Source: Demequina sp. NBRC 110052
GTDB lineage: Bacteria; Actinomycetota; Actinomycetes; Actinomycetales; Demequinaceae
Assembly (NCBI RefSeq): GCF_002090075.1
Contig: NZ_BBRI01000002.1
Span: forward strand, 496,001 to 560,000
Reading direction: 5' to 3'
DNA length: 64,000 bases
Part shown: positions 28,633 through 37,235 of the stretch, piece after piece
Numbering within the stretch: position 1 is the stretch's first letter
How the letters are laid out: every line of letters starts with the position of its first letter
Notes under the pieces: generated by a model
What the model saw: the letters and a program-made list of their open reading frames with translations, nothing else
Database searches by the model: none
What the model was told of the DNA's origin: nothing
Made by a program: the position numbers and the translations under genes

Positions 28633-29979
28633 CTAGGCATCGACCTGAATGCGCGCTCGTCCGCCCAGCACCGGTGTGCGTGCGGGGTCGATCGAGCGCG
28701 GCGGGGTGAACCACACCTTGTGGTCTCTGACTTCGATTCCCCATCCGTCGCGGTGCACGTCGTGGTGGCAGCGGGTGCACAGCAGCACCCCGTTGGCCAG
28801 ATCGGTAGGCCCGGAATCTCTCTCCCACCAGCGAATATGGTGCGCCTCGCACCAGTCGGGTGGGGCATGACACTTGGCGCATCCCCCATCGCGTTCCACC
28901 AACGCTTGCCGTTGGTCCCGCGTGAACAGCCGCTTGCGCCGGCCCCAGTCGAGTACCTCGCCTGCGCCGCCGAGGACCACCGGGATGACCTCAGCGTCGG
29001 CTGCGAGCCTCCGAGCAGTGGACGCCGATACTGGAATCGCCATGCCGTCGACCTCGGCAACGCCAGTCCCCTGACGCAGTTCCTCGAGCCCCAGGCGCAC
29101 CACCACCGTGGTCTTGACCCCGCCGTGCTCGGCCTCACACCCTTGAGCGTGGCGCGCCAGCCAGGTCAACGCATCGGCGCGCAGCTGCCCCGCCTGAGGA
29201 GCAGCACCGCAGGCGGCGCCCGCCGCGACAGCGTCGCGGCGCTCCTGGAAGGTGCGGCGAACATAGCCGTCCAGGAAGGCACGCACGGGAGCAGCAGAGG
29301 CAGGATCGAGGCGTGCCGTGAGAGTCACGGAGCCGTCCGGCTCGTCGCGGAGGCTCGCGAACCGCTCCTCGAACAACTGCGCCTCGCGTGCTTCGAGTTC
29401 GCGCGGGTTCACCTGCGCCTCGGCGTGAGCGAGCAGACGGCGCACCTTCGTGATCGGCAGGCCGATCGCCTTGCGCACCACCCGGCCCTCCAGGTCGCGG
29501 AGCTGCTCGCTCTCGCAGCCCTGGGCGATCAACCTCTCAAGCACTCGCGCGATCAGTGCGCTTGCCTCCGTGGACAAGTCACCGCCCGTGACCGCGGCGG
29601 CAAGGTGCTCGAACCGCGGACGTGCCCCCTCATCCGCGGCACCGCTCCCTCCCACAGGTGCTTCCGCATCCGCCAGCACGCGACCCACCGTCATCAACCG
29701 ATCCGCCTCACCTGTCGAGGCACCGGACTTCGTCGCGATCAGCTGCTGCGGGGACCCGAACCCCTCGCGACGTGCGAGCCCCTCCCGACCGTCGTCACGC
29801 GTCGAGCGCCGTGCAATCTCAGCAGCAACCCTCGCAAGAACGACATCCACAGCGCGCTTCGCGGCGACCGCTTCCTCCTGAAGCGCCAACAGGGCCGGCC
29901 TGGCAAGCGAGTCCGCCGACGACGCGCGACGTTGAAGACCCTCGAGGTCTGCCACACGCGCCGCCTGGGATGCCGTCAT
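28633..29979 (-). CDS. DUF222 / HNH endonuclease family protein
   Basis: 448 residues: a DUF222 region (about 1-310) followed by a C-terminal HNH nuclease motif with CAKCHAPPDWCEAHHIRWW and LCTRCHHDVH (about 365-415). The two CxxC pairs bind a structural zinc and the paired His are catalytic. Such genes occur in many, often variable, copies in actinobacteria and are considered mobile or repeat-associated (13E12 group). It sits on the minus strand at the meeting point of the two molybdenum-cofactor arms, and an in-frame intact copy suggests recent arrival or retained function (inference). Confidence 0.9.
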   Translation of the reverse strand: MTASQAARVADLEGLQRRASSADSLARPALLALQEEAVAAKRAVDVVLARVAAEIARRSTRDDGREGLARREGFGSPQQLIATKSGASTGEADRLMTVGRVLADAEAPVGGSGAADEGARPRFEHLAAAVTGGDLSTEASALIARVLERLIAQGCESEQLRDLEGRVVRKAIGLPITKVRRLLAHAEAQVNPRELEAREAQLFEERFASLRDEPDGSVTLTARLDPASAAPVRAFLDGYVRRTFQERRDAVAAGAACGAAPQAGQLRADALTWLARHAQGCEAEHGGVKTTVVVRLGLEELRQGTGVAEVDGMAIPVSASTARRLAADAEVIPVVLGGAGEVLDWGRRKRLFTRDQRQALVERDGGCAKCHAPPDWCEAHHIRWWERDSGPTDLANGVLLCTRCHHDVHRDGWGIEVRDHKVWFTPPRSIDPARTPVLGGRARIQVDA

Positions 29980-30113
29980 GAATACAGTCCATCAGACACC
30001 ACTGACATTCAAACGCGATCAAACCGCATCTTCCACGGCATGGGGAGCGAATGGGACTCTCGACACCGACCGATGAGCGACGTGCACGCGAGAACTCCGG
30101 CCGAGCCCAGGGA

Positions 30114-30347
30114 TCACCCTCCGGCGAACGGCGGCAGGACGTCGACGACGTCCCCCGAGGCGAGCTCCGCGGAGTCGTCCAAGCGGTCACCGCCACGCAG
30201 CATCGCGCACTGCCCGACGACGCGCTCGGCGTCCTCTCCCGTCGCGCCGAGGGCGGCACGCAGGTCGGCGACAGACGCGGCGTCGACGCTCAGCTCGTCA
30301 GCGCCGACAGCCTCGGCGGCCGCAGCGAACAGCCGCACGGCGATCAC
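30114..30347 (-). CDS. moaD: Molybdopterin synthase sulfur-carrier subunit
   Basis: 77-residue ubiquitin-like protein ending in the Gly-Gly tail that is adenylated by MoeB and converted to a thiocarboxylate (PPFAGG). The GTG start (VIAVRLFAAAAEAVG) is chosen because it overlaps the DUF6457 stop as GTGA and gives the usual MoaD N-terminus; an upstream ATG would add 14 unrelated residues. Last gene of the moeB-moeA-moaC-mobA-DUF6457-moaD operon. Confidence 0.93.
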   Translation of the reverse strand: MIAVRLFAAAAEAVGADELSVDAASVADLRAALGATGEDAERVVGQCAMLRGGDRLDDSAELASGDVVDVLPPFAGG

Positions 30348-30595
30348 TCGCTCACCCAGCCAGTCGCCAGGCGCGATACCTTGTCGCATTCGAGCGAAAT
30401 GTCGTCGCCCGCGGCGGCTCGCCTGCCGGCGGCGTACCCGATCAGGAACGTCGAGACGGGCGCAGCCGGGCGCACCACCGAGTGCGCGGCATCACGCGCG
30501 ACGTCGAGCAATGCCTGCACATCGAGATCGCCGAGGTCCAGATCGAGTTCGTCGGCGAGCGCCGCCGCCCACTGCTCCAGCGCACTGTCGGTCAT
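30344..30595 (-). CDS. DUF6457 protein in molybdenum-cofactor operon
   Basis: 83-residue acidic, helical protein of the DUF6457 family: TDSALEQWAAALADELDLD, then LLDVARDAAHSVVRP and TFLIGYAAGRRAA. The family is found next to molybdenum-cofactor genes in actinobacteria but its action is not known. Its start overlaps mobA (ATGA) and its stop overlaps moaD (GTGA), so production is coupled to both. A partner of MobA or an adaptor for MoaD is possible (inference). Confidence 0.8.
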   Translation of the reverse strand: MTDSALEQWAAALADELDLDLGDLDVQALLDVARDAAHSVVRPAAPVSTFLIGYAAGRRAAAGDDISLECDKVSRLATGWVSE

Positions 30596-31167
30596 CCGAG
30601 CTGCTCCTTCCAGAACTGTGCGTCCTCCCACGTGTCCAGGTCGCGTGACACGCCGTCAGCGTCGGTCACCTGGAGCATCCTGAGGCCCGCCACCAGACTA
30701 CGCATCGACCGCCCGGCCTGCGGGTCCGCGCAGCGTGCCGCGAGCGCCTCGGTGCGATAGACGGCGAGCAGCGGCTGCTCGTACCCCGTGTCGTCGACGA
30801 GCCAGGCGCCGTCGACGTCCTCCCCCGCTCCAGCGTCGGGCGGGAGCATCGCGAGCAGGGCAACCACTGCGTCGGACGCGCGCGGCGTGTCCACCGCGAG
30901 CACGACCGTCCAGGCCGCACCGCTCCCGAGGGCTGCGACGCCTGCGGCGACGGCGGCGGCCGGCCCTGACCCGGCCGGACTCTCGACGGCCCAGAGGACG
31001 CCCTCGCGGCGCGGGCCGCCCACGATGACGGTCTCGCGCGCCCCGGAGACGGCGGCCAACGTGCGGTCGAGCAGGGGCATGCCGCCGACGCTGAGGTCGG
31101 GCTTGGAGACGCCGCCCAGCCGGGTGCCGCGGCCGCCGGCGACGATGATCGCGTCGTAGGCGATCAC
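30592..31167 (-). CDS. mobA: Molybdenum cofactor guanylyltransferase
   Basis: 191 residues. The N-terminal AIIVAGGRGTRLGGVSKPDL is the nucleotidyltransferase P-loop, with LAVDTPRASD the metal-binding Asp motif. MobA attaches GMP to the cofactor to give bis-MGD, which the NasA-type nitrate reductase in this window needs. The GTG start overlaps the moaC stop (GTGA). The P-loop has RGTRLGGVSKP where MobA often has S-x-R-M-G-x-D-K, a divergent form. Confidence 0.85.
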   Translation of the reverse strand: MIAYDAIIVAGGRGTRLGGVSKPDLSVGGMPLLDRTLAAVSGARETVIVGGPRREGVLWAVESPAGSGPAAAVAAGVAALGSGAAWTVVLAVDTPRASDAVVALLAMLPPDAGAGEDVDGAWLVDDTGYEQPLLAVYRTEALAARCADPQAGRSMRSLVAGLRMLQVTDADGVSRDLDTWEDAQFWKEQLG

Positions 31168-31634
31168 TCGCGGCGCCACGAACCCGACTTGCCGCCGTGC
31201 TTCTCGACGAGCTGGATCTCGCGGATCACCGTGCCCTTGTCGAGCGCCTTGACCATGTCCACCACGTTCAGCGCCGCGACGGCGACGGCGGTGAACGCCT
31301 CCATCTCCACGCCGGTGCGGTCCGCCGTGCTGACGGCGGCGCGAATGCGCACGCCTTCGTCCTCGACACTCACGTCCACCGTCGCACCGTGCACTCCGAT
31401 GACGTGCGCGAGCGGGAGCAGCTCGGGGGTGCGCTTGGCGGCGGCGATGCCTGCGATGCGGGTGAGCGCCATGACGTCCCCCTTCGGCACGGTGCCGTCG
31501 CGCAGCGCGGCGACCACGTGGGGGGCGCACGCGACGAAGCCCTCGGCGACGGCGGAGCGGACGGTTGGCCGCTTGGCCGTGACGTCGACCATGCGCACTT
31601 CGCCCCGCGCGTCGAGGTGACTGAACTCGCTCAT
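31164..31634 (-). CDS. moaC: Cyclic pyranopterin monophosphate synthase
   Basis: 156 residues, beginning MSEFSHLDARGEVRMVDVTAK. Family motifs are VPKGDVMALTRIAGI, the signature LPLAHVIGVHG and TGVEMEAFTAV, ending KSGSWRRE. MoaC rearranges the MoaA product to cyclic pyranopterin monophosphate. The ATG overlaps the moeA stop (ATGA), and its own stop overlaps mobA. Confidence 0.96.
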   Translation of the reverse strand: MSEFSHLDARGEVRMVDVTAKRPTVRSAVAEGFVACAPHVVAALRDGTVPKGDVMALTRIAGIAAAKRTPELLPLAHVIGVHGATVDVSVEDEGVRIRAAVSTADRTGVEMEAFTAVAVAALNVVDMVKALDKGTVIREIQLVEKHGGKSGSWRRE

Positions 31635-32797
31635 GCGGTGAACCTCCTGACCATGACGATATCGCCGGGCTCGACGGCGTCGGCATCGGCAGGTACCCGC
31701 GCGAGGGCCTCGGCGGCCGCGAGGCGTGCGACCAGGTGAGACCCCGAACCTCCCGTCGTCGCGGGACGCACGGCGCCCGCTTCGATCACCACGGGCATGA
31801 TCTGCTCGCGCCCCGGCGGGCAGCGCCACGCGACTGCCGCGGGCATCGGCTCCCATGCGGGCTCGGGCACTCCCCTGAGCGCCCTCACGGCAGGTCCCAC
31901 GAACAGCTCGACGCACACGGCGACCGCCACCGGGTTGCCCGGGAGGCAGATCACCGGCGTACCGCCCACGTATCCCGCACCCTGGGGCTTGCCCGGTTGC
32001 ATGGCGACGCGCACGAACTCGACGCCGGCGTCGGCCAGGCCCTCCTTGACGGGGTCGTGGTCTCCTACGCTCGCGCCACCGGTGGTGACCACCAGGTCGG
32101 CATCGGCGGCCTCGACGGCCCCGCGCACGGCGTCCCCAGCGTCGCCCACCGTTCCCAGGTCGACGGGCACGGCGCCGAGAGCGCGCAGCGCGGTGTCAAG
32201 CGTGGTCGCGTTGGACTCGTGGATCTGTCCCGGCCCCAAGGGCTCGCCTGGCGCGACGAGCTCGTCACCCGTGACGAGGAACGCGACGCGTGGCTTGGGC
32301 CACACCTCCAGTGTCGCCACGCCGGCCGACGCTGCAGCAGCCAGGTGCCTCGGCCTCAGTTCCACGCCGGCGGGGACGACGAGGTCGCCAGGCTTCGCGT
32401 CCTCCCCTCGGTAGCGCACGTGCGAGCCCGACGCCGTGGCTCCGGGGATCGTGACGGCGTCGCCGTCGCGCGTCACGAGCTCCTGCGGAACGACGGAGTC
32501 TGCGCCCGCGGGCACAGCCGCGCCGGTGAGGATGCGCACTGCCTGGCCCGCGGCGAGGACGCCGTTCCATGGGTGACCCGCGGCGGACTCGCCGACCACG
32601 GTCAGGGTTCCCGGAGCGTCGGCCGCGCGCAGGGCGTAGCCGTCCATGGCCGAGTTGTCGAAGGGCGGGATCGCGGTCGCCGAACGCACCTCGACGGCCA
32701 GCACAAGCCCTAGCGCGTCCTCAAGCGAGACCGTTACGGGGACCGGTGGCCTGAGGAGGCCGTAGATGTGCTGCAGATGCTCGTCGGCGCTACGCAC
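31631..32797 (-). CDS. moeA: Molybdopterin molybdenumtransferase
   Basis: 388 residues, the usual MoeA length. Motifs are PPFDNSAMDGYAL, GRAVRIMTGA-like QAVRILTGAAVPAGAD, LVTGDEL and TTGGASVGDHD, with LPGNPVAV near the C-terminus. It inserts molybdenum into adenylated molybdopterin from MogA. The GTG at 32795-32797 (VRSADEHLQ) is preferred, with AGGGGG five bases upstream; it overlaps the moeB end by 8 bases. GTG at 32803 is an alternative. Confidence 0.93.
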   Translation of the reverse strand: MRSADEHLQHIYGLLRPPVPVTVSLEDALGLVLAVEVRSATAIPPFDNSAMDGYALRAADAPGTLTVVGESAAGHPWNGVLAAGQAVRILTGAAVPAGADSVVPQELVTRDGDAVTIPGATASGSHVRYRGEDAKPGDLVVPAGVELRPRHLAAAASAGVATLEVWPKPRVAFLVTGDELVAPGEPLGPGQIHESNATTLDTALRALGAVPVDLGTVGDAGDAVRGAVEAADADLVVTTGGASVGDHDPVKEGLADAGVEFVRVAMQPGKPQGAGYVGGTPVICLPGNPVAVAVCVELFVGPAVRALRGVPEPAWEPMPAAVAWRCPPGREQIMPVVIEAGAVRPATTGGSGSHLVARLAAAEALARVPADADAVEPGDIVMVRRFTA

Positions 32798-33548
32798 GTG
32801 CACCCCCTGCGATGGGGAGGCTGCGCCATTGGCCGTCACGCGCATCGATGACCTGGAGAGTGCCGACGAGCCCCTTGCCTGCGCCGGTGAGCTGCACCAC
32901 CGCCTGGGTCGCCATCGCAGTGCCCACCTGGCCGCACAGCGGCCCGAGCACTCCCCCGCCCTCGCAGACCGCGAGCTCTGGGGCGGGCTCGTCGGGGAAC
33001 ACGTCGCGGAGCGTGCGTCCGCCGCTGAACACCGTGACCTGGCCGAACCAGCCCTGCACGGCGCCCCACACCAGCGGGACTTCCAGGGCGGCGCAGGCGT
33101 CGGCGACGGCGTGGCGCGAGGTCCACGTGTCGGTGCAATCCAGGACGAGATCGAAGCCCTTCAGCGCCTCCGTGGCGTCGAGCGCTCCGGCGCCTCCCAG
33201 GCCCGACGCTGCCGTCCCGCCGTCCACGAGGCGCCCGTCAAGCGCATCGATCGTGACGCCGGGCGCGAGGCGCCCGAGAGCGTCGGCGGCAGCCTCGACC
33301 TTGGGGCGACCCACATCGTCCGGACCGAAGAGGACCTGGCGGTGAAGGTTGGTGACCGAGACGCGGTCCGAGTCGATGAGAGTCAGGTGACCCACCCCGC
33401 TCGTCGCGAGGTACAGCGCGACCGGGCAGCCGAGACCTCCGGCGCCCACGATCGCGACCCGCGCCTGAGCGAGCCGCTCCTGCCCCTCCGGGCCGAAGCC
33501 TGTGAGCGAGCGATGCCGGACGAATGCGTCGATCTCCACGTGCGCCAC
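32790..33548 (-). CDS. moeB: MoaD adenylyltransferase (ThiF/MoeB family)
   Basis: About 252 residues of E1-like enzyme. The nucleotide-binding loop VAIVGAGGLG is followed by LIDSDRVSVTNLHRQ and DCTDTWTSR. It activates the MoaD C-terminal Gly as an acyl-adenylate. The C-terminal rhodanese domain seen in longer homologues is absent, so sulfur must come from another protein. The start is uncertain: GTG at 33546-33548 or 33537-33539; sequence further upstream is Cys/Arg-rich and not family-like. First gene of the molybdenum-cofactor operon. Confidence 0.9.
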   Translation of the reverse strand: MAHVEIDAFVRHRSLTGFGPEGQERLAQARVAIVGAGGLGCPVALYLATSGVGHLTLIDSDRVSVTNLHRQVLFGPDDVGRPKVEAAADALGRLAPGVTIDALDGRLVDGGTAASGLGGAGALDATEALKGFDLVLDCTDTWTSRHAVADACAALEVPLVWGAVQGWFGQVTVFSGGRTLRDVFPDEPAPELAVCEGGGVLGPLCGQVGTAMATQAVVQLTGAGKGLVGTLQVIDARDGQWRSLPIAGGARA

Positions 33549-33646
33549 GCTACCGGGCGAGGCATCGGCGGCGATCACACCTCTGCACGGCTCCGCGAGT
33601 CCCGCACACGCCCCTGTCCATCGCAAGCCTCCGCTGCGCGCACCCC

Positions 33647-33724
33647 GCACCGCACCCGACGTGTCGTGGCGTCCCGCCTCCTCCGCGGCTCCCGCACGCA
33701 GTCTGCACCGCACCCGGCGTATCG
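33647..33724. repeat. Imperfect 20-base direct repeat upstream of moeB
   Basis: GCACCGCACCCGACGTGTCG (33647-33666) recurs at 33705-33724 with two changes, a 58-base period. The pair lies in the 267-base gap between cbiX and moeB, the promoter region of the moeB operon. On the minus strand each copy reads CGAYAC-N-TCGG-like, ending GGTGCGGTGC. It may be a regulator site or a chance repeat of GC-rich sequence. Confidence 0.5.
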
Positions 33725-33815
33725 GCGCCCTCAGCGTGTGCAACACGCCGTCTCCACGCCGATCCGCGTGCAGGGGCCGCGCCCGGGTTGAGAGAGGCGG
33801 GCTTGGCAGCCTGTC

Positions 33816-34505
33816 TCACCCCAGCGCGGCGGTCTCGTACCGGCCCGCGACGATGTCGACGAGCAGCGGGTGTGGCGCGAGGGGTCCGGTGACATAGTCG
33901 GCGCCGGCCTCGCCGAGCCGGTCCTGGAACACGCCGGGTGCGAGCAGAAAGGAGGCGAGCGCAACCGCGTCCTCCTCGCCGAAGTCGCGGGCCTGGTGCA
34001 CGGCGTCGGCGACGGACGGGGACATTCCGGCGGCGAAGCCGACGCGCACGGGGCCATGCCACACCGCGCGCAGCAGTTCTGCGCTGCGATCCGTGTCGGC
34101 CTGGGAACGCTTGTCGGAGGATCCTGCTGGCGCGAGGACGACGGTCGCGTCATCAGGCACGCCTGCCTCCTCGAGCCGGGACAGCACGATCTTCATGAGA
34201 CGCGGGTCGGGGCCCAGCGCGGGCGCGGCGACGATGTCGGGCCTGTCAGCGATGGCCCCGGCGATGTCGTGGTGCACGTGATACCCGGCGGCGAGCAGCA
34301 ACGGCACGACCACTGCAGAGACGCCCTCCGTGACGGGCACCGAGGCGACCACATCGACGAGCTCAGGCCCGTGGACGTCCACGTAGGCCTCCCGCACGTC
34401 CACGTCAGGCAGCGCCGCGCGGACGTCCTCGAGCAACGCGCGCACCGTCTCTCGGCCGGCCTCGCTGCGCGTGCCGTGCGCGCACCCGATCAGAATGGGC
34501 CTCAT
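33816..34505 (-). CDS. cbiX: Sirohydrochlorin chelatase (CbiX/SirB type)
   Basis: 229 residues, a two-half chelatase fold with ILIGCAHGTRSEAG and, in the second half, VVLAPAGSSDKRS. The His in CAHGTR and one in the other half coordinate the metal (family knowledge). Next to cobA and nnaR it most likely inserts iron to finish siroheme for NirB; cobalt chelation for cobalamin is the alternative, but no other cobalamin genes are nearby. The ATG overlaps the nnaR TGA, and it ends the nitrate operon. Confidence 0.88.
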   Translation of the reverse strand: MRPILIGCAHGTRSEAGRETVRALLEDVRAALPDVDVREAYVDVHGPELVDVVASVPVTEGVSAVVVPLLLAAGYHVHHDIAGAIADRPDIVAAPALGPDPRLMKIVLSRLEEAGVPDDATVVLAPAGSSDKRSQADTDRSAELLRAVWHGPVRVGFAAGMSPSVADAVHQARDFGEEDAVALASFLLAPGVFQDRLGEAGADYVTGPLAPHPLLVDIVAGRYETAALG

Positions 34506-35614
34506 GCGGTCACCGCCAACGCATACCCCCGCTTCACGACCGTCTTGACGAGTTCACGGCTGCCCGAGTTCTCGCGTAGACGGTTGATCGCCGCCTCGAC
34601 CGCGTGCGGCCCGGCCTGAGCTCCCGGCAGCAGATCGCCGAGCTGGTCGCGTGTGAGCACATTTCCTCCTGCCTTCGCGAGAGCCCTCAGTATCTCGAGC
34701 CCTGTGGGCGTCAGCGGCAGCACGCGCCCATCGAGGACGGCCGCGGTCGCGCGCATCACCAGTGGCCCTGCGGGCGTGGTGATGGCGACGGTGTTCTCGC
34801 TGTAGTGCTTGACGAGCTCGCGCACGAGCGCTCCCAGCCGCCAACGCTCGGGCTGGCACGTGCGCAGCCCGGCACGCACCAACGGCGCTGCCGTCACAGG
34901 CCCGACGGCGGCGAGCAGCAGGTCTCCCGCGTCCACCCGGGCGCGCAGCGCGTCGAGCACGCCAGCCGAGCGCACTCCCTGAAGCCATGCCTCGGCTCCG
35001 GGCGCGGAGGTGAAGAGCACCGCGTCGGCCTCCCCCGCCGCCGCGGCCTCGATCCACCGTGCGTGCGCCGCGGGGTCGAGCGGCTCTCCCCAGCCATAGA
35101 TGAGGAGCGACTGCACCTCGGCACCCGCCGCGGTGAAGGCCTCGTCGAGCCCGTCGGAGCCGTTGCCGTGATGCTGCACCGCAATGCGCAGTCCGGCGAC
35201 GCCCTCGGCGAGGAGGTAGTCGCGCAGCTCGGCGGCGGTCTCGGACTCGGCAACCCAGTCAGCCTCGAGCCCGGCAGCCTGAATCGCGCCGCGAGCCTTG
35301 GGCCCGCGGGCGATCAGCCGAGCGGCTCCGAGCACGGCGAGCAGATCGTCGGCGAGGCCTGCGGCGTCTGCGGCCTCGACCCATCCGCGGAAGCCAATGC
35401 CGGTGGTGGCGACCACCACGTCGGGCGGTGCCGCGATCAGCGCACGTGTGTCCGCGATGAGGCGCTCGTCGTCCAGGTGAGGGATGGTGCTGATGGCCGC
35501 CGCGTGCTGGACGATCGCCCCGCGCCGCTCGAGTGCGGAGGCGAGCTCGCGCTTGCGGCGGTCGGCCGTGATGACCATCACGCACCCCGCCAGCGGCTCA
35601 CCGATGTGGCTCAC
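34502..35614 (-). CDS. nnaR: NnaR-type regulator: HemD-like domain with winged helix
   Basis: 370 residues. Residues 10-255 form a uroporphyrinogen-III-synthase fold (VMVITADRRKRELASAL, VVVATTGIGFRGW, LFTSAPGAEAWL). Residues about 270-370 form an OmpR/PhoB-type winged helix (LTPTGLEILRALAKAG, AVEAAINRLRE, VVKRGYAL). This fusion is known in actinobacteria as NnaR, a co-activator of nitrate and nitrite assimilation genes together with GlnR. Its place inside that operon supports the call. The GTG at 35614 overlaps cobA (GTGA) and has GGAGGG four bases upstream. Whether the synthase half still works is unknown. Confidence 0.9.
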   Translation of the reverse strand: MSHIGEPLAGCVMVITADRRKRELASALERRGAIVQHAAAISTIPHLDDERLIADTRALIAAPPDVVVATTGIGFRGWVEAADAAGLADDLLAVLGAARLIARGPKARGAIQAAGLEADWVAESETAAELRDYLLAEGVAGLRIAVQHHGNGSDGLDEAFTAAGAEVQSLLIYGWGEPLDPAAHARWIEAAAAGEADAVLFTSAPGAEAWLQGVRSAGVLDALRARVDAGDLLLAAVGPVTAAPLVRAGLRTCQPERWRLGALVRELVKHYSENTVAITTPAGPLVMRATAAVLDGRVLPLTPTGLEILRALAKAGGNVLTRDQLGDLLPGAQAGPHAVEAAINRLRENSGSRELVKTVVKRGYALAVTA

Positions 35615-36843
35615 ACAGCCCTCCACGACTCCGGCGTCGCCGCCACGTCACTGGCCAGCAGCCCGGGCGCCGCGACCTCACCGACGACGATAATCGCAGG
35701 AGGTTTCACCCCTGTTTCACCCGAGATACGAACAATCTCCCCCAGCGTGCCGTGGGTCACGCGCTGACGCGGAGTCGACCCGCTCTCGATGATCGCGACC
35801 GGCAAAGCAGGCGAGCATCCGCCCGCGAGGGCCGCCTGGACGATCTGCGGCAGCGCGCTGACTCCCATGAGGAACACGGTGGTGGTTCCGCCCGCCATGG
35901 AGGCGACGGCAGCGGCGTCAGCACCTGCGTGGCCGCTCGTGAGATGCACCGATGTGGAGACGCCGCGCTGCGTCACAGGGATACCCGCGAGCGCTGGCAC
36001 CGACAGCGCGGAGGTGACGCCCGGCACGATCTCGCAGTCGACGCCTGCCACGAGGCACGCGTGAGCTTCCTCCCCTCCGCGTCCGAGCACGAACGGGTCG
36101 CCGCCCTTGAGCCTGACCACCGTGAGGCCTGCCTGCGCGCGCTCCACGAGGATGCGGTTGATCTCGGACTGCGGCACGGGGTGCTTGTCCGGGGACTTTC
36201 CGACGTTGATGACCTCCACCTCGGGCGGCAGACCTGCCAGCAGGGCCGTCGCACCCAGACGGTCGGCGACCACGACGTCCGCCTCGGCGAGCGCCTGCCG
36301 CCCGCGCACGGTGATGAGCCCCGGCGCGCCGGGGCCTGATCCCACGAGGATCACGCGTCCGGCGCGGTGGCGGCGTCGTCGCAGATCCACGTGGCCGGCG
36401 TCGAGGTGCGCGGCGACGGCGTCGCGGACCGCGCGGATGCGGCCTGGGTCCGGAACGTCGAGGGAGACGACGCCGACGGCCAGGTCGCCGTGGGTGGACA
36501 TGGCGGCCTGGCGTGCGGACCCGCCCGACGCCTCGGAGGCTTGGATGCACCACGTCCGGCGTGCCTCGGCCCAGGTCGCGACGGCGCCGTCCACCTGTGG
36601 ATCGCCCGTGGCCGTCACGACGAGCCAGGCGCCGTCCAGATCGCGCGGCTCCACTGTCCGTCGAGCGACCTCGACGTCACCGTGGGAGGCGAGGCGCTCG
36701 AGGTCGTCGCACAGTTCCGGCGCGATGATCCTCACGAGCGCCCCGTCGGAGAGGAATCGCCTGACGCGTCGTGCCGCGTGAGGCCCTCCCCCGACGATGA
36801 CGACCTCCCGGCCCGCGAGGTCCAGGCCGAACAGGGTCGTCAC
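35611..36843 (-). CDS. cobA: CysG/CobA fusion: precorrin-2 dehydrogenase and SUMT (nitrate operon copy)
   Basis: 410 residues. The N-terminal NAD-binding domain (1-150, VVIVGGGPHAARR) is of the precorrin-2 dehydrogenase type. The C-terminal uroporphyrinogen-III methyltransferase domain (about 165-400) has VGSGPGAPGLITVRG, VVRLKGGDPFVLGRGGEE and GIPVTQRGV. It takes uroporphyrinogen III to sirohydrochlorin; iron is added by CbiX. GTG start overlaps nirD and stop overlaps nnaR. A second copy of the same architecture lies in the hem operon. Confidence 0.93.
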   Translation of the reverse strand: MTTLFGLDLAGREVVIVGGGPHAARRVRRFLSDGALVRIIAPELCDDLERLASHGDVEVARRTVEPRDLDGAWLVVTATGDPQVDGAVATWAEARRTWCIQASEASGGSARQAAMSTHGDLAVGVVSLDVPDPGRIRAVRDAVAAHLDAGHVDLRRRRHRAGRVILVGSGPGAPGLITVRGRQALAEADVVVADRLGATALLAGLPPEVEVINVGKSPDKHPVPQSEINRILVERAQAGLTVVRLKGGDPFVLGRGGEEAHACLVAGVDCEIVPGVTSALSVPALAGIPVTQRGVSTSVHLTSGHAGADAAAVASMAGGTTTVFLMGVSALPQIVQAALAGGCSPALPVAIIESGSTPRQRVTHGTLGEIVRISGETGVKPPAIIVVGEVAAPGLLASDVAATPESWRAV

Positions 36844-37235
36844 GGACCCGCGGGTTCCGCGAGCGCAATGCGCACTTGCCCGTCCTCGACGCAGACGCGG
36901 TGCACGGTGAGCCTGCCCTCGTGTCCGGCGGCGGGCTCCTTGTCCATGGTGGCGAGGCAACGCCCGTCGAGCAGGGAGAAGACCTGCTTGTAGATCGGCG
37001 AGGCGATGGTCGGCTCTCCCGCCTTGTCGCCGGTGATGCCGCGCGACATCACCGAGGCACCCGAGAACGGGTCCAGGTTCTGCACCGCGTGGACCGACCC
37101 GTCGGCGAGTCGGAAGATCGCGACCTGCACGCCGTCGACGAGCGCCGCAACGCCCAGCTCTGGCGTGAGCCGATCGTAGGCGCAGACGGCGACGGTAGTG
37201 GTGTCGCGGGCGACGCCCGACGCGGTGGTGGTCAT
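36840..37235 (-). CDS. nirD: Nitrite reductase (NADH) small subunit
   Basis: 131 residues with a Rieske-like fold (VAVCAYDRLTPELG, FRLADGSVHAVQNLDPFSGA). The Cys-His ligands of true Rieske proteins are missing, which is normal for NirD. It is a small subunit of assimilatory nitrite reductase. The start (MTTTASG) overlaps the nirB TGA, and the stop overlaps cobA. Confidence 0.94.
   Translation of the reverse strand: MTTTASGVARDTTTVAVCAYDRLTPELGVAALVDGVQVAIFRLADGSVHAVQNLDPFSGASVMSRGITGDKAGEPTIASPIYKQVFSLLDGRCLATMDKEPAAGHEGRLTVHRVCVEDGQVRIALAEPAGP

Noticed and set aside
27081..29138. 685-codon minus-strand frame across moaE, moaA and the HNH gene
   Set aside because: Crosses three genes with clear families; no domain in its own translation.
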